Origin: Sorex araneus
Lineage: Eukaryota > Chordata > Mammalia > Eulipotyphla > Soricidae
Direction: 5' to 3'
Length of the DNA: 64,000 nucleotides
NCBI RefSeq assembly: GCF_027595985.1
Contig: NC_073312.1
Coordinates: forward strand, 7,604,359-7,668,358
Position 1 is the first letter of the stretch, and the number at the start of each line of letters is the position of its first letter. Position numbers and translations under genes: made by a program. The notes under the pieces are model-generated. The model made no database searches, was not told the DNA's origin, and saw only the letters and a list, made by a program, of their open reading frames with translations. Below, piece after piece: positions 54,238 through 64,000 of the stretch.

Positions 54238-54405
54238 AATAGCACAGCAGGTAGGGCGTTTGCCTTGCAAACGATCAACCCAATTTTGATTCCCAGCATC
54301 CCATATGGTCCCCTGAGCACCGCCAGGATTGATCCCTGAGTGCAAAGCCAGGAGAAACCCCTGAGCATCGCTGGGTGTGACCCAAAAAGCAAAAAAAAAG
54401 AAAAA
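54238..54405 (+). repeat. SINE-A missing the first ~10 bases
   Basis: It starts at AATAGCACAGCAGGTAGGG directly after the TSD AAGTGGAGGAGC (54226-54237, repeated at 54406-54417). Box B is degraded to CCAATTTTGATTCCC. Ends GTGACCCAAAAAGC plus A runs. Confidence 0.93.
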
Positions 54406-54429
54406 AAGTGGAGGAGCCGTGAATGTGTA

Positions 54430-54835
54430 TTGCTGAATCCAAAAATCTCATCAGATAGACTATGGGTCCAACAATATGACATCCCAGAAAAGGCAAAACC
54501 TTGAAGACTCTGAAATATCAGTGGAAGAAGGAAGGGGGCGGTGCCCAGTGGCTTGGAGGGGGAGTAACACTATTCTGCATGATGCTGTGACAGCAGCATG
54601 CATTGTGACACATTCGTCAAAACCCACAGAACTGCCAAACAAGGAGAACATCCTCATGGAGACCATGGGCTTCAGTCCCTAACAAACCCTCAGGATTGTT
54701 TCACCAACTAGTTCAATGGTACTGCACCAATGCAAGATGCTGAGAGCAAGAGACATGGGGTGAGGGGAGCAGGCAAATGTGGGAATTCTCTACCTCCTGC
54801 TTAAATGTTCTGTAAACCTAAAGCAGAAAAAATAA
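54430..54835 (+). mobile_element. Ancient L1M-type 3' end
   Basis: TCAAAACCCACAGAACTGCC, CATGGGCTTCAGTCCC and TCCTGCTTAAATGTTCTGTA with AACCTAAAGC match the L1M 3' UTR known across placental mammals ('cccacagaactgt... gctgtgaacctaaaac'). Confidence 0.6.
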
Positions 54836-55214
54836 GCCTATTCCTTGGGGGGAACTGAAGGGGAGTCACTGGTTGTTGTTGCTATATTTTGGCCATCAAC
54901 GCAAAATTTACTTTTTTTTAATATCCAAATGCTGGCATTGTCCAGAAAAAAATTAACAGGTTTATCTATGATTATTAAAAAACTGAACTGCTGAAACCAA
55001 AACATTTTGACTTATGTTTGTGTCCTATGTTCCCACATTTGATATAAAAAATATACACACAAATGAAAACAAAAATACTGCCAATACCTGGTTTCTGTCC
55101 CCTATTTTTCCAGCTGCAATCAGACACTTAGGGACCTTTGGCAGGATGGGGGCAGGCAGAATCTAACATTTGAAATTACCAATAACAGGAAGAAAATGGG
55201 CAGGAAATGTTCTT

Positions 55215-55400
55215 TAAAAATGTTTGGGGTGGGGAGTGGGGGTGATGGGAGGGAACCTGGGGACACTGGTACTGGGAAATGTACACTAGTGGAGGGACAG
55301 GTGTTGGAACACTGTATCACTGAAACCCAATCACGAACAGCTTTGTAAGGGTCTATCTTACAGTGATTCAATTAAGAAGTTTAAAAAATAAATAAAATAA
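55215..55400 (+). mobile_element. L1 3' end
   Basis: GGGTGATGGGAGGGAACCTG, ACACTAGTGGAGGGACAGG, GTTGGAACACTGTATCACTG and CTTACAGTGATTCAATTAAG are the L1 3' UTR end. Confidence 0.85.
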
Positions 55401-55423
55401 ATGTTTCCCATCATAATGATTTT

Positions 55424-55550
55424 TTTCTTTACAAAGTTGTTCATAATTCGGTCTCAGTCATATAACGTTCCAACACCCACTTCTCCAGTGTACATTTCCC
55501 ACCACCAACGTCCCCAGTTTCTCTCCCACACTACCTGTGTAAACACACAA
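55424..55550 (-). mobile_element. L1 3' end, reverse
   Basis: TTACAAAGTTGTTCATAATT, CAGTCATATAACGTTCCAAC and TTCCCACCACCAACGTCCCC are reverse L1 3' UTR, lying tail-to-tail with the preceding plus-strand L1 end. Confidence 0.85.
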
Positions 55551-55576
55551 AAAAGGGGGCACACAGGGCACAGCAG

Positions 55577-56825
55577 TGTGGGGCAGCGGGGCTCTATCTC
55601 TCCCGCCGCCCGCGTTCGGTAGTCTCCAGCCGCATCCCCCACCCCGGGGAGGTTGATGGCGATGACAAGGCAGGGGAAGGAAAGAACGAGGGCCAGGCTG
55701 GTTGGTCTCAGTTACAGTTTATTCCATTCCCATCTCCATTCTCCTCTGAGTCTCCTCCTGCTTCTTCCTCCCCCATGCTACTTCATTCTCCTTCTCACTC
55801 TGGATCTGGCTTCTCCAGATCTGGCCCCAGGGCCCCCAGCCCACTCTTACAGCCTAGTTAAATCCCCCAGCATGAGGGGTTGGGGCTTACACATAGGTGT
55901 GGTCACAATCTATAGGGGTAAAGTTCTTTCCCTCAGGGGATGCTGCTTCTAGGACAGATTCTCTTTCAGCAGGACGACCCGCCCAAGGGCGAATCCCATG
56001 GGTGTGTTTCTCCTCTCCTTGTCCGACTAACATATAAGCATTCATAATATTAATCATTTTGTATGGACACAGTAAGAGATACATTAAACTTATAGAATTG
56101 CTCTCCTGGGGTCATCTCGATCTCTATCTCAGACTACAGCGCTTAGGCCAGATTAGTCTTTCCTATCCCTAGTCTCATTGTTACTTTTGGATCATGACAG
56201 CATTTTTCCATGACCAAGCTCTTAACTTATAATTAAGCATCAGGCACTTTGGCCAGGCCCATCTCAATGCCAGGGTAGTACATAACTCACCGCTTGCCCT
56301 GGGTCCGTCCCGTCCCATGTCGGGACCCTGCTTTTGGGGGTACTAGGAAGTAAGGGCAGCTGAGGCTTAAGTCGAAAAAGCAGATGCCCAGGAATGAATG
56401 ATATTTGAAGCCAATTAAATCCCATGTTACAAAAGCATATTAACAACTGTCTTTCTTTGTCCATACAAAAAAGGACATTGCTTTAAAGTAAACTATTTAA
56501 AAGACACAAGGAGACAAGAAAGGCAATATTAACTTACAAGTTCAGTTTCCTGGAAAGGTCTGATCTTATGAATTAACAGAGTCTAATTAGGGGGTAAAGC
56601 TGATTAACTGGTTGGGAAAGAAAGCATAGAGAAGTGGTTACAGATAGACAAAGGAATGGGAGTAACTCGGGAGCACTTTAATGGGTGTGACCCGATAAAC
56701 CTAAACTCCTTGTGGCAAGGGGAACAAGACATACCAATGTTGTCTTAAAGTGTTTAGAGATTATTACCAGATAAACCTAAACTCTTTGTGGCAAGGGAGA
56801 AAGGACAAACCAATGATATCTTACA
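55577..56825 (-). mobile_element. LTR-like repeat copy 2 (old endogenous retrovirus type)
   Basis: On the minus strand the 1,249-bp unit begins TGTAAGATATC and ends CTGCCCCACA (TG...CA, short TGT/ACA inverted ends), with AATAAA at 55718-55723 (minus). It aligns with 16201-17638. A ~78-bp segment at its 5' (right) end is tandemly duplicated: GATAAACCTAAACTCCTTG at about 56693 and GATAAACCTAAACTCTTTG at about 56770. No flanking duplication and no internal retroviral genes are seen. A solo LTR is the best reading. Confidence 0.62.
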
Positions 56826-56829
56826 ACTA

Positions 56830-56955
56830 CCCCCTCCTACCTCTCTCTCTTTCTCTCTCTCTCTCCCTTCCTCTCTCTCTCCTCTATCTCTCTTTCTGGG
56901 ATCTAGGGCCTGGCTCTCTCTGTCCTCTCTCTCTCTGTGTCCTCTTTGTCCTCTA

Positions 56956-57031
<76 letters not shown>

Positions 57032-57127
57032 CCCTTCCCCCCTTTTGGGTATTATGGTTTGCAATACAGATACTGAAAGTTTATCATGTATCTCCCTTTA
57101 TCTACCTTATGCACTCAGTTCTAGTGG
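56830..57127 (-). mobile_element. L1 3' UTR fragment with expanded (CT)n
   Basis: The right part is reverse L1 (CCTTTTGGGTATTATGGTTT, GCAATACAGATACTGAAAG). The polypurine seed of the 3' UTR has expanded, on the plus strand, into about 190 bases of CT repeat (56836-57028). Confidence 0.85.
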
Positions 57128-57385
57128 ATTCTTTTTTTTTAATAAATTCTTTTTTATTTTTTTTTTATTTTTTAAATGAATCACCATGAGGTACAGTTAC
57201 AGATTTACAAACGTTCATGATTACATTTCAGTCATACAATGATCAAGTACCCATCCCTCCACCAGTGCCCATTCTCCATCACCAATGTTCCCAGCATCCC
57301 TCCCGCCACCCCACCCCCATCCCGCCTCTGTGGCAGGCACATTCCTTTTCACTCTCTCTCTCCTTTTGGGTGCTATGGTCTAGTG
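57128..57385 (-). mobile_element. L1 3' UTR insertion, reverse
   Basis: TTTTAAATGAATCACCATGA, GTCATACAATGATCAAGTAC and CCACCAGTGCCCATTCTCC run to CTCTCTCCTTTTGGGTGC. Short TCTAGTG flanks at about 57120 and 57381 may be its TSD. Confidence 0.9.
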
Positions 57386-57904
57386 TGTCCTTAAGCACGT
57401 TCTCCTCTGTGGCCTGCTAGCTGGATGTCTTTGAGTATAATTGCCTCACATTTGGCATGGGTAGCACACAGGTTGATATCTTCAAAAAGGTCAATCATTC
57501 ACCTCCGAAGCACCAAGCACCAAGAGCTATGCTCTGAAAGTGGAAATCCATGTGGAAGAGTGAGCGGCTCAGCTGAGGCGTCTACAAACACGGAGACGTT
57601 TCCCAGTGCACCACAATGCGTATCTGAGGCCAGATCACGGAGTTGGAGAAAAGCGTTCGAAGGCCGGATGTGAAGGTGATCCTCTCTCTCTTCAACAGGG
57701 GGAACTCCTGGCAAGTGTCTCCCAGGGCCAGGTTGAACAGAGTTCCTCAGCCTCACAGGACAGAGAGTGACGTGTGATGGGTTTGGGGCTAGCAGCACGC
57801 AGGAGGTCAACATAGGAGTCTTGAAAGTTTCCAGTAACAGCCCAACAAACACAAGCCCTTTGTTCCTCAGCACTAAACCTCGTCTTCTTTCTTGTGAATG
57901 CTTG
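57386..57904. other. Unique DNA, no gene recognised
   Basis: Open frames on both strands (82 and 124 codons) overlap and lack any motif that I know. Confidence 0.4.
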
Positions 57905-58005
57905 TGAGCACATGTGTACGTGTTTGCACAGTGCGAGGGGTCGAACCCAGTGCTCCATACGTACCAAGTATAAACTTGACCAACTAAGCTATATCACCAA
58001 CTCCA
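57905..58005 (-). repeat. Short tRNA-like SINE relic, reverse
   Basis: GAGGGGTCGAACCCAGTGCT is a reverse box B, and CAACTAAGCTATATCACCAA is a reverse box A region. Only the tRNA-like part is recognisable. Confidence 0.55.
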
Positions 58006-58841
58006 AACTTTCCTTTTATTATTGATATTACTTCATTCCTCTTCCTGTTATCCTGACAAAGAACTTTCTGGATCCCTTGAAATAGCAGTGCGTGGGTTAG
58101 GAATGTGGGACCTAGTGGTGAAGGAACTGGGTGTGAAGCTTGAGTCTAGTAGCTGCGTTTCCCAGCTGTGCCTCCGTGGACACTTTCCCAACCTACCTGT
58201 CCTCCAGGGAACTATCATGAACTTCTATAAGAGAGGTGAAATGAGAACATGTATGTAAAGAACAGTCACAGAGTAGAAGCGGTATCATAGTACTTGGTGA
58301 TTATTGTATTTATAATTCCAAATCCTATGCTTATTCCACAATGCCATTCTGCAGCTGACAGATGGCAACAATTACAGCTAGAAAACAATAAAAGTTATTA
58401 TGTTTTCGGAGTCTGTCACTTCTGTCCCATACCAAACAAATCACATATGATGTTAACCCTTCAGTCCCACCACTTCTGGGCACATGCCAAGCAGGTAACA
58501 TTGTTTGCAATGCATCTCATCTCTTAGAATCCATCTCAGCTTACCTGATTTGTATTGATGCTAGATGCCCTGTGAAGTTGGTAGTTGACACATGTTTAAG
58601 ATGTAAGCTGTCCTAGTGATGACTTTGTAAAATAGAACATTCTTGTTATTATTGTTACATGTTATTATAGTATTTATTTAATATTCAAATGGCATTATAG
58701 TTATATTATTAAAGTTATAATATTATAGTTATAATATTAAATTTTATAGAATCTGTGTACAAAGTTACTGCATATCAGCGCCAAAGTACCCATGACCCTC
58801 CATCACTGTTCTTCGATTTCTCGATTTCATTTTGTTTTATT
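58006..58841. other. AT-rich unique DNA, no feature seen
   Basis: A local ATTATAGTTATATTATTAAA repeat lies at 58680-58745. There is nothing else. Confidence 0.4.
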
Positions 58842-58996
58842 TGGGGGTGGCCACACCCAGTACTGCTCAAAGGTTCCTCCTGGCTCTGCACTCAGGAATC
58901 ACTCCCAGTGGGGCTCAGGGAACCATATGAGATGTCAGAGATTGAACCCAGGGATCAAACCCACCCTACCCACTGTGCAATCTCTCTGCCCCTCCA
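58842..58996 (-). repeat. SINE-A-type, reverse, diverged
   Basis: GGGGGTGGCCACACCCAGTA, CTCTGCACTCAGGAATCACT, CCATATGAGATGTCAGAG, a duplicated ACCCAGGGATCAAACCC box B region, and CAATCTCTCTGCCCC. Confidence 0.8.
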
Positions 58997-58999
58997 TCA

Positions 59000-59465
59000 C
59001 TGTTTTTATACCACTTCTCATCCCATCTTCATTATTCCACCCATGCCCCCGCTGTGAATAAGTTTTGTGATCCAAAAAGAGATCCATGATCTATTTTTCC
59101 CCTCTCTCCCTATTCCACAAATGAGTGAGATCATCTGATGTTTGTTCTTCTTCCCTCTATTTATTTCACTTGATACCTTCCAGTTTCATCCATCCACATT
59201 ACAGCAAGCTGCATGACTCCACCTTTTCTTACAGCTGCATAGTATTCCACTGTGTGTATATGCCAACATAATATATATAATAATATACATATATGCCACA
59301 ACTTCTTTATCCATTCATCTGCCCATGGACATTTGGATTGACTCCATATTCTGGCTATGGTTCTAAGGGCTGTAATGAACATAGACATGTATCTATCTTT
59401 ATTAATGCTTTTGTGTTGGGGTATTGATGCCAAAATGTGGAGTAGCTGGGTCACTTGGGAGTTCT
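59000..59465 (-). mobile_element. Old L1 ORF2 end, reverse
   Basis: AATGAGTGAGATCATCTGAT, ACAGCTGCATAGTATTCCAC, TCATCTGCCCATGGACATTT and GTAGCTGGGTCACTTGGGAG are reverse L1 ORF2/3' UTR. A TA-rich insert (59262-59292) interrupts it. Confidence 0.8.
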
Positions 59466-61069
59466 TAAAATTGAAAATTCTTAAGAAGCAAAAGAACCTT
59501 TGAACTTAAAGGTGTGAAGCCAGACTCTCTAGCAGTTGCTTGAAGGAAACTTGGAAGAAGTCCTTTGTGGAACCCATCCCTCCCAACGTGATTGCCTCCC
59601 TAGGGTCCATCAAATATTTCACCACAGTTCCTTGAAAGCAAGGCAGATTTCATTTCAGATTCAAAACACTGAGAACTCTTCCCATGATGTCATCTGATTA
59701 TGTGTTAACTTCTGCCTGAGTTTTCTCCTAAGCTCTTGATCCACAGGCTGGTGGGCTGATGTTAGAGGTTGTAGAGAGTTGATTAAGTCAACAGGCATTT
59801 CAGTATATCCAAGACCCACAAGAGCAATTAGAATAGCAGGGGCTAGGTGTTTAACTCCATTATTGCTGGTTCTCATCCATACAAAATATTAATGAAAAAT
59901 GAGCACTGGAGTGGGGAAATGCAAATAATGCTTTAGCTATTGAATTTTTGTTACCAGCCCAGTGGAGCTGAGTGAAGTAGGAAATCCTTCACTGCCGGCC
60001 TCTTCAAAGTGGCTCAATTGCCAGGCCAGCCAATTGGAACTTCTAGCCGAGTTTTGTTGTTCCCTGCCTTTCCCATTAATAATGGCAGGGGACAATCATT
60101 CAAAATAATTACAGAAGTGAAAGGTAGTCATTAGCAGGACAAATTAGCTATTAAGTGATTCAGAAATTTCAAAGTGAGACAATGACCTTTTCATTGCTTA
60201 TCTGGTGATGACAAATTGGGTCCCAAGTTGAGAGGAAAATAGAGCGCTCCAGTTATGATGCAGTGCCTTCCCCTCCCATGGGGAATGGGGCTAAGTTCAT
60301 TAAAAATATGACAGGAAGTGTGAATTCCAGGATAGTCCTCAGTAGCTTAGTCACCTGCCTATCTGAATGGGGTCCCCTTCCTTTCCAGTCCATTCTTGGT
60401 ACCTTTTCTCAGAGTTATGAAAAGGATAAGGGGAAATATTTACCAGCTAATACTTGATTTAATTACATGATGATCTTTTAAAAACCCTGTGAGACTTTCC
60501 CACTCTAATTAAGAGTGATTGTCCAGATGTCCACATGCTGGGCATTCATTAGTTCCTCTAACAAATCATTTCGTTTCACAAGAAACAAGACATCAAACTC
60601 CTGTTCGTGGGTATCATCCCTCTGGAAAGGCTGCCTGGTTTTCTTGCCATTTTACCTGCTGAGCAAAATAACGCCGATTGCTCTCTGCAGCTTGAACCAT
60701 ACCTCTGGGGAGGCATTAACCTGGAGGGCTGCTAACAAAGCCTCCCATTGTGTCTTCCCTTGGGGGACCTCAGCTTTCTCAGCTCTAGACTTGCACCGTC
60801 TCTTCTGTCACCTTGCTCTTGCTGCAGCTGCAATTGAAGTTGTTTTGTAGATGTCAAGGTCTCCGAAGCTTTCTCTGACCTTTATTTTGTGGCCCAAGAC
60901 CACAGGAAAATACAGGTCTTCGAGAGAAAGGGGATGATATCTTTAGCACAGAGCAGTTAGTATGCCCTGTGATTCACAGAGCCCCTATTGGCTTCTACCT
61001 GAGATCGGAACTCAATCATCAAACTTTAGAGGCAAAAAAGACCTTAGTTGTAACTTGAGGCCAACGCTG
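59466..61069. other. Largest clean unique block in the right half
   Basis: About 1.6 kb is without L1 or SINE. It contains clustered homeodomain-type motifs (next entry) and a 111-codon frame at 60515-60850 without recognisable domains. It may be constrained non-coding DNA. Confidence 0.35.
59880..60520. promoter_or_regulatory. Candidate enhancer: cluster of POU/homeodomain-like motifs
   Basis: An octamer ATGCAAAT lies at 59919-59926 and a palindromic CCATTAATAATGG at 60073-60085. TAATTA cores lie at 60106-60111, 60460-60465 and 60506-60511, with CATTAGC/AATTAGC copies near 60130-60150. The density and absence of repeats resemble vertebrate developmental enhancers. This is inference only, since AT-rich DNA yields such motifs by chance. 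Confidence 0.25.
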
Positions 61070-61165
61070 CTTGCTCATCAATGAGTAAGTTAAAGGTCAG
61101 AGCAGAGCAAGTTGCCTATCATCACACCACTGATGGGAGGTAGAGCCAGTCCGGTGCCGAGAGCC
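61070..61165 (-). repeat. Possible MIR relic
   Basis: GATTTGCTC aside, TAAAGGTCAGAGCAGAGCAA, CACACCACTGATGGGAGG and TAGAGCC loosely match reverse MIR text. Confidence 0.3.
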
Positions 61166-61194
61166 TCACTGGTGCTGGATTTGCTCAAAGACAT

Positions 61195-61368
61195 TGCCTT
61201 AAAGTGCAGTTAGGATGGAGAAGAGATCATATGACAATAATAGTTAGAAATGATCACTCTGAACAAACACTGAGTGATGAAAGTAGGTAACGGGATATAC
61301 ATGATAACCTCTCCGTATCTGTATTGCAAACCATAGTGCCCAAAAGGAGAGAGAGAGGGGGGGGGGGG

Positions 61369-61404
<36 letters not shown>

Positions 61405-61565
61405 CAGTTAGGGGTGGTGGGGGAAGGGGCGGGAAGGAAACTGGGAACATTGGTGGTGGGTAACCAACACTAGTGAAGTGTTAGAACACTATATGACTGG
61501 AACCCATTTATAAACAACTTTGTAACTGTGTTTCTCACTGTGATTCAGTTTTTAAAGAAATTAAT
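61195..61565 (+). mobile_element. L1 3' UTR with G run and (GA)n
   Basis: GTTAGGATGGAGAAGAGATC, CTGAACAAACACTGAGTG, GCAAACCATAGTGCCCAAAA, an expanded G/GA tract (about 61347-61401), GGGAACATTGGTGGTGGG and AACAACTTTGTAACTGTG. Same plan as the 4850 and 26760 copies. Confidence 0.88.
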
Positions 61566-62192
61566 TAAAACAAACAAAAAATGCCTTCTCGAGCCAGAAG
61601 GACACTGTGACTAGCATTCACTGTAGAGTCACATTAGTGAATTTGCCTGTTTGCTCAATTTCCTTGGATTTGCCCAAACCAATACTATTCAGTGCTTTCA
61701 CGATCACTCACAGACCCTGAGCTTTCCTAGGAAGGAGCCACGGTTCAGTATTTCCTAATTCCGTCTTCCTGGCGTCTTGAAGACCACAACTACCACAGGT
61801 AACGAGAATCACCCAAAATATCTGGACAGAGACATCGAGAGACCACAGACAGAAACATGAAACCAACACGGAAGGTAGCAAGATCGCCTCCGGGTCATCA
61901 GGGAGCAACTCTGAGGGATGATGAGTCAGGCTGGTTCCTAGCAGTCTTGTCCTCACTGAGCATAGCCTGGGCCCGTCCCGTGTCTGCTCCTGAGCATGTG
62001 CAAGGCTGGAAACAGGCGAAATTTGTCGCCGGATACTGTTGATTTCTGAAAGCAAACATCGGCAAATCTAGCACATTTTAAAAGATCAGAACCGCTGTCT
62101 GTGTGTGCGAGCTCAGACACGAGTCTCCGACTGCTCTCCCTGAGAAGTCAGTAAAAGGCAAGGTGTTCAAAGCATGTTGCTGCTCAGTGTTT
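61566..62192. other. Unique DNA, no gene recognised
   Basis: Overlapping frames on both strands carry no known motif. Confidence 0.4.
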
Positions 62193-62208
62193 AAGTGTAT
62201 GTTTCCCC

Positions 62209-62410
62209 TAAACCCAAATGCCCCAAAACGGATGACTGGTTGAGGAAACTTTGGTACATCTATACAATGGAATACTATGCAGCTGTTAGAAAAAAGGAAG
62301 TCAAGAATTTTGTAGTTAAGTGGATGGGCATGAAAAGTTTCATGCTGAGTGAAATGAGTCAGAAAGAGAGAGACAGACATAGAAAGACTGCACTCATCTA
62401 TGGTATATAG
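62209..62410 (+). pseudogene. L1 ORF2 C-terminal fragment
   Basis: The last ~66 codons are open: PKCPKTDDWLRKLWYIYTME, YYAAVRKKEVKNFVVKWMG, MSQKERDRHRKTALIYGI, stop at 62408-62410. Confidence 0.9.
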
Positions 62411-62939
62411 AATATCAGAGTGGGAGACTAATACCCAAGAACTGTAGAAATAAGTACCAGGAGGTTGACCCCATGGCTTCGCGGCTGGCCTCACGTTCCG
62501 GGGAAAGGGCAACTCAGAGAAGCGATCACCAACTACATTGTAGTTGAAGGCCATGTGGGGGAAGGGAGTTGCGGGCTGAATGAGGGCTAGAGACTGAGCA
62601 CAGCGGCCACTCAACACCTTTATTGCAAACCACAACAGCTAATTAGAGAGAGAGAACAGAAGGGAATGCCCTGCCACAGTGGCAGGGTGGGGTGGGGGGG
62701 AGATGGGAGTGGGGAGGGTGGGAGGGACGCCGGGTTTACGGGTGGTGGAGAATGGGCACTGGTGAAGGGATGGGTTCCCGAACTTTGTATGAGGGAAGTA
62801 TAAGCACAAAAGTGTATAAATCTGTAACTGTACCCTCACGGTGATTCTCTAATTAAAAATAAATAAATTATAAAAAAAATTTAAAAAAAAAAATAAAACA
62901 AACAAACAAAACAATAAAAAAAGAAACCAAAAAAAAAAA
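62209..62939 (+). mobile_element. Young 5'-truncated L1 with 16-bp TSD
   Basis: This is near-identical to the matching part of 3529-4657. It has an ORF2 end, a 3' UTR with GGCTTCGCGGCTGGCCTCAC and AACAGCTAATTAGAGAGAG, and a long A-rich tail of mixed AAAC/AAAT units. AAGTGTATGTTTCCCC lies at 62193-62208 and 62940-62955. Confidence 0.96.
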
Positions 62940-62955
62940 AAGTGTATGTTTCCCC

Positions 62956-63660
62956 AAAGCGCCAGTACCCCCACACAAAGAGGTCTCGGCGGTGCACAGC
63001 GTCACTCGGCGGCGGTTTCATACGGAGGCTGGGGTCACGAGGAACGTGCACTTTCCACCTTATTTATTTCTGCTGTGTCAGGGTTGCCTGTGAAAAGCCC
63101 TCACCCCTCTCTGCTGTGGGCCAAACCGAGTTCTCTCACACCCAGAGTCCGCAAGCTGAAACCCAGCCCTCAGATGGGCCTGTCCATGGAAACAGCCTGT
63201 GCCAAGGATAAAAGTGGGCCATGTGAAAAGGGTGGGTCTGACCTGGAGGGCTGGTGGACTTCTCAGGAGAGAAAGGAGTGCAGGGAACTCTCCGTGCTGC
63301 CTGCAAGCCAGGAAGACGGTCCTCCCGCTCGGGAACCCAGCCAGCAGCCACCTTGCCCTGGCACTCGGCAGCCTCCCCGGCTGGGCGAAGAAGGTGGTTC
63401 TTGTTCAAGAGCCCCCGACATGCACGAGTCTGGGGCATTTTGTTATGGGGCTGGAGCTGACTAGTACATTTCTGTAAATGAGGGCAGGGCAGATATTTAA
63501 TAAATAAATACACTTCGTGATTACCCGGGAGACGAGACACTTTGGCGCCCATTTTATAGATGATGAGATTCCGCATTGGGGAGGTTAGTCAACTGAACAA
63601 AGTCTCCTGAGCTTTAAGTAGGGGACCCAGAGCACAATCTCTGCCCCACTTTCTATTTTA
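62956..63660. other. Unique DNA, moderately GC-rich
   Basis: Frames of up to 172 codons overlap on both strands and have no recognisable domain. No splice or start context is convincing. Confidence 0.4.
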
Positions 63661-63708
63661 GCAGTGGTACTGGTGCCTGTCCAGTACTTTTTTTTTTTCC
63701 ATTATTAT

Positions 63709-63945
63709 TGGACTGGTGCAATAGCACAGCAGGTAGGGCATTTGCCTTGCATGTGGCCGACCTGGGTTTGATTCCACCATCCCTCTCAGAGAGCCCAGCA
63801 AGCTACCAAAAGTATCCCACCCACACGGCAGAGCCTGGCAAGCTCCCCATGGTGTATTCGATATGCCAAAAACAGTAACAACAAGTCTCACAATGGAGAC
63901 GTTACTGGTGTATGCTTGATGGACAATGGGATGACAGTGCTACAT
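63709..63945 (+). repeat. SINE-B
   Basis: GGACTGGTGCAATAGCACAG, box B TGGGTTTGATTCC, GAGCCTGGCAAGCTCCCCAT, CCAAAAACAGTAACAACAAG and CAATGGGATGACAGTG. The segment GCCCGCTCGAGCAAATCGATG is shortened. Its tail meets the tail of the next copy. Confidence 0.95.
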
Positions 63946-64000
63946 TACTGTCACTGTCATTGTCACTGTCATCCCATTGCTCATCGATTTGCTTGAGTGG
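63946..64000 (-). repeat. SINE-B, reverse, cut by the window end
   Basis: ACTGTCACTGTCATTGTCAC and CATCCCATTGCTCATCGATT are the tail and 3' body of a reverse copy. The rest lies beyond the window. Confidence 0.9.

Noticed and set aside
62946-63464. 172-codon frame
   Set aside because: Overlapped by open frames in the other frames and on the other strand; no domain recognised.

Overview
This window is nuclear DNA from a placental mammal and most likely a shrew (Soricidae, probably Sorex). The main clue is a very abundant tRNA-derived SINE with an Ala-type, TGC-like head (box B near GGTTCGATTCC), which matches my memory of the shrew-specific SOR-type SINE. L1 retrotransposons are active here, and older mammalian repeats (MIR, L2-like, MaLR/ERVL LTRs, L1M) form the background. 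The species call is an inference. I see no intact protein-coding gene, no functional tRNA or rRNA gene and nothing prokaryotic.

The content is retrotransposons in successive layers. (1) SINE-A is a tRNA-like head plus a body ending near GTGACCCAAAAAGC and an A-rich tail. It has about 16 fairly young and about 16 older copies, and target-site duplications (TSDs) of 11-17 bp that usually start A-rich, as expected for L1 mobilisation. (2) SINE-B has the same head and a different body, and ends in CAGTGA-type repeats with no poly(A). It has about 12 copies, and its readable TSDs are 9-12 bp with no L1-type A-rich start. (3) L1: about 30 pieces, nearly all 5'-truncated 3' UTR/ORF2 ends. They include near-identical young copies (3529-4657, 62209-62939) and one 2.6-kb twin-primed copy (20662-23284). 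(4) Two copies of an LTR-like repeat lie on the minus strand (16201-17638 and 55577-56825). (5) An ORF-less composite element (36219-37003) has a 102-bp direct repeat at 328-bp offset joined to an L1-like 3' end; a truncated relative lies at 46277-46625.

Two retrocopied host genes are clear. A SLU7 (splicing factor) copy lies at 37246-38163, with one frame throughout but three stop codons. A BANF1 (barrier-to-autointegration factor) copy lies at 50555-51274, with two frameshifts and an 18-bp TSD, inside an old L1.

By region: 1-16 kb is SINE/L1 mosaic; 16-17.6 kb is an LTR with a SINE-B inside; 17.6-18.8 kb is GC-richer unique DNA; 19.1-19.5 kb is a polypurine tract; 20.6-23.3 kb is the inverted L1; 24-30 kb is mostly unique with scattered SINEs and an ERVL-type LTR; 30-34 kb is old L1 plus a SINE-A whose tail has grown into a ~375-bp GAAA array; 36-38 kb is the composite element and SLU7 copy; 39-49 kb is repeats, purine arrays and long relatives of SINE-B; 50-52 kb is BANF1 in L1; 55-57.4 kb is LTR and L1; 59.5-61.2 kb is the best candidate for conserved regulatory DNA; 61-64 kb is a young L1 and a tail-to-tail SINE-B pair. 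The window reads as intergenic or deep-intronic DNA.
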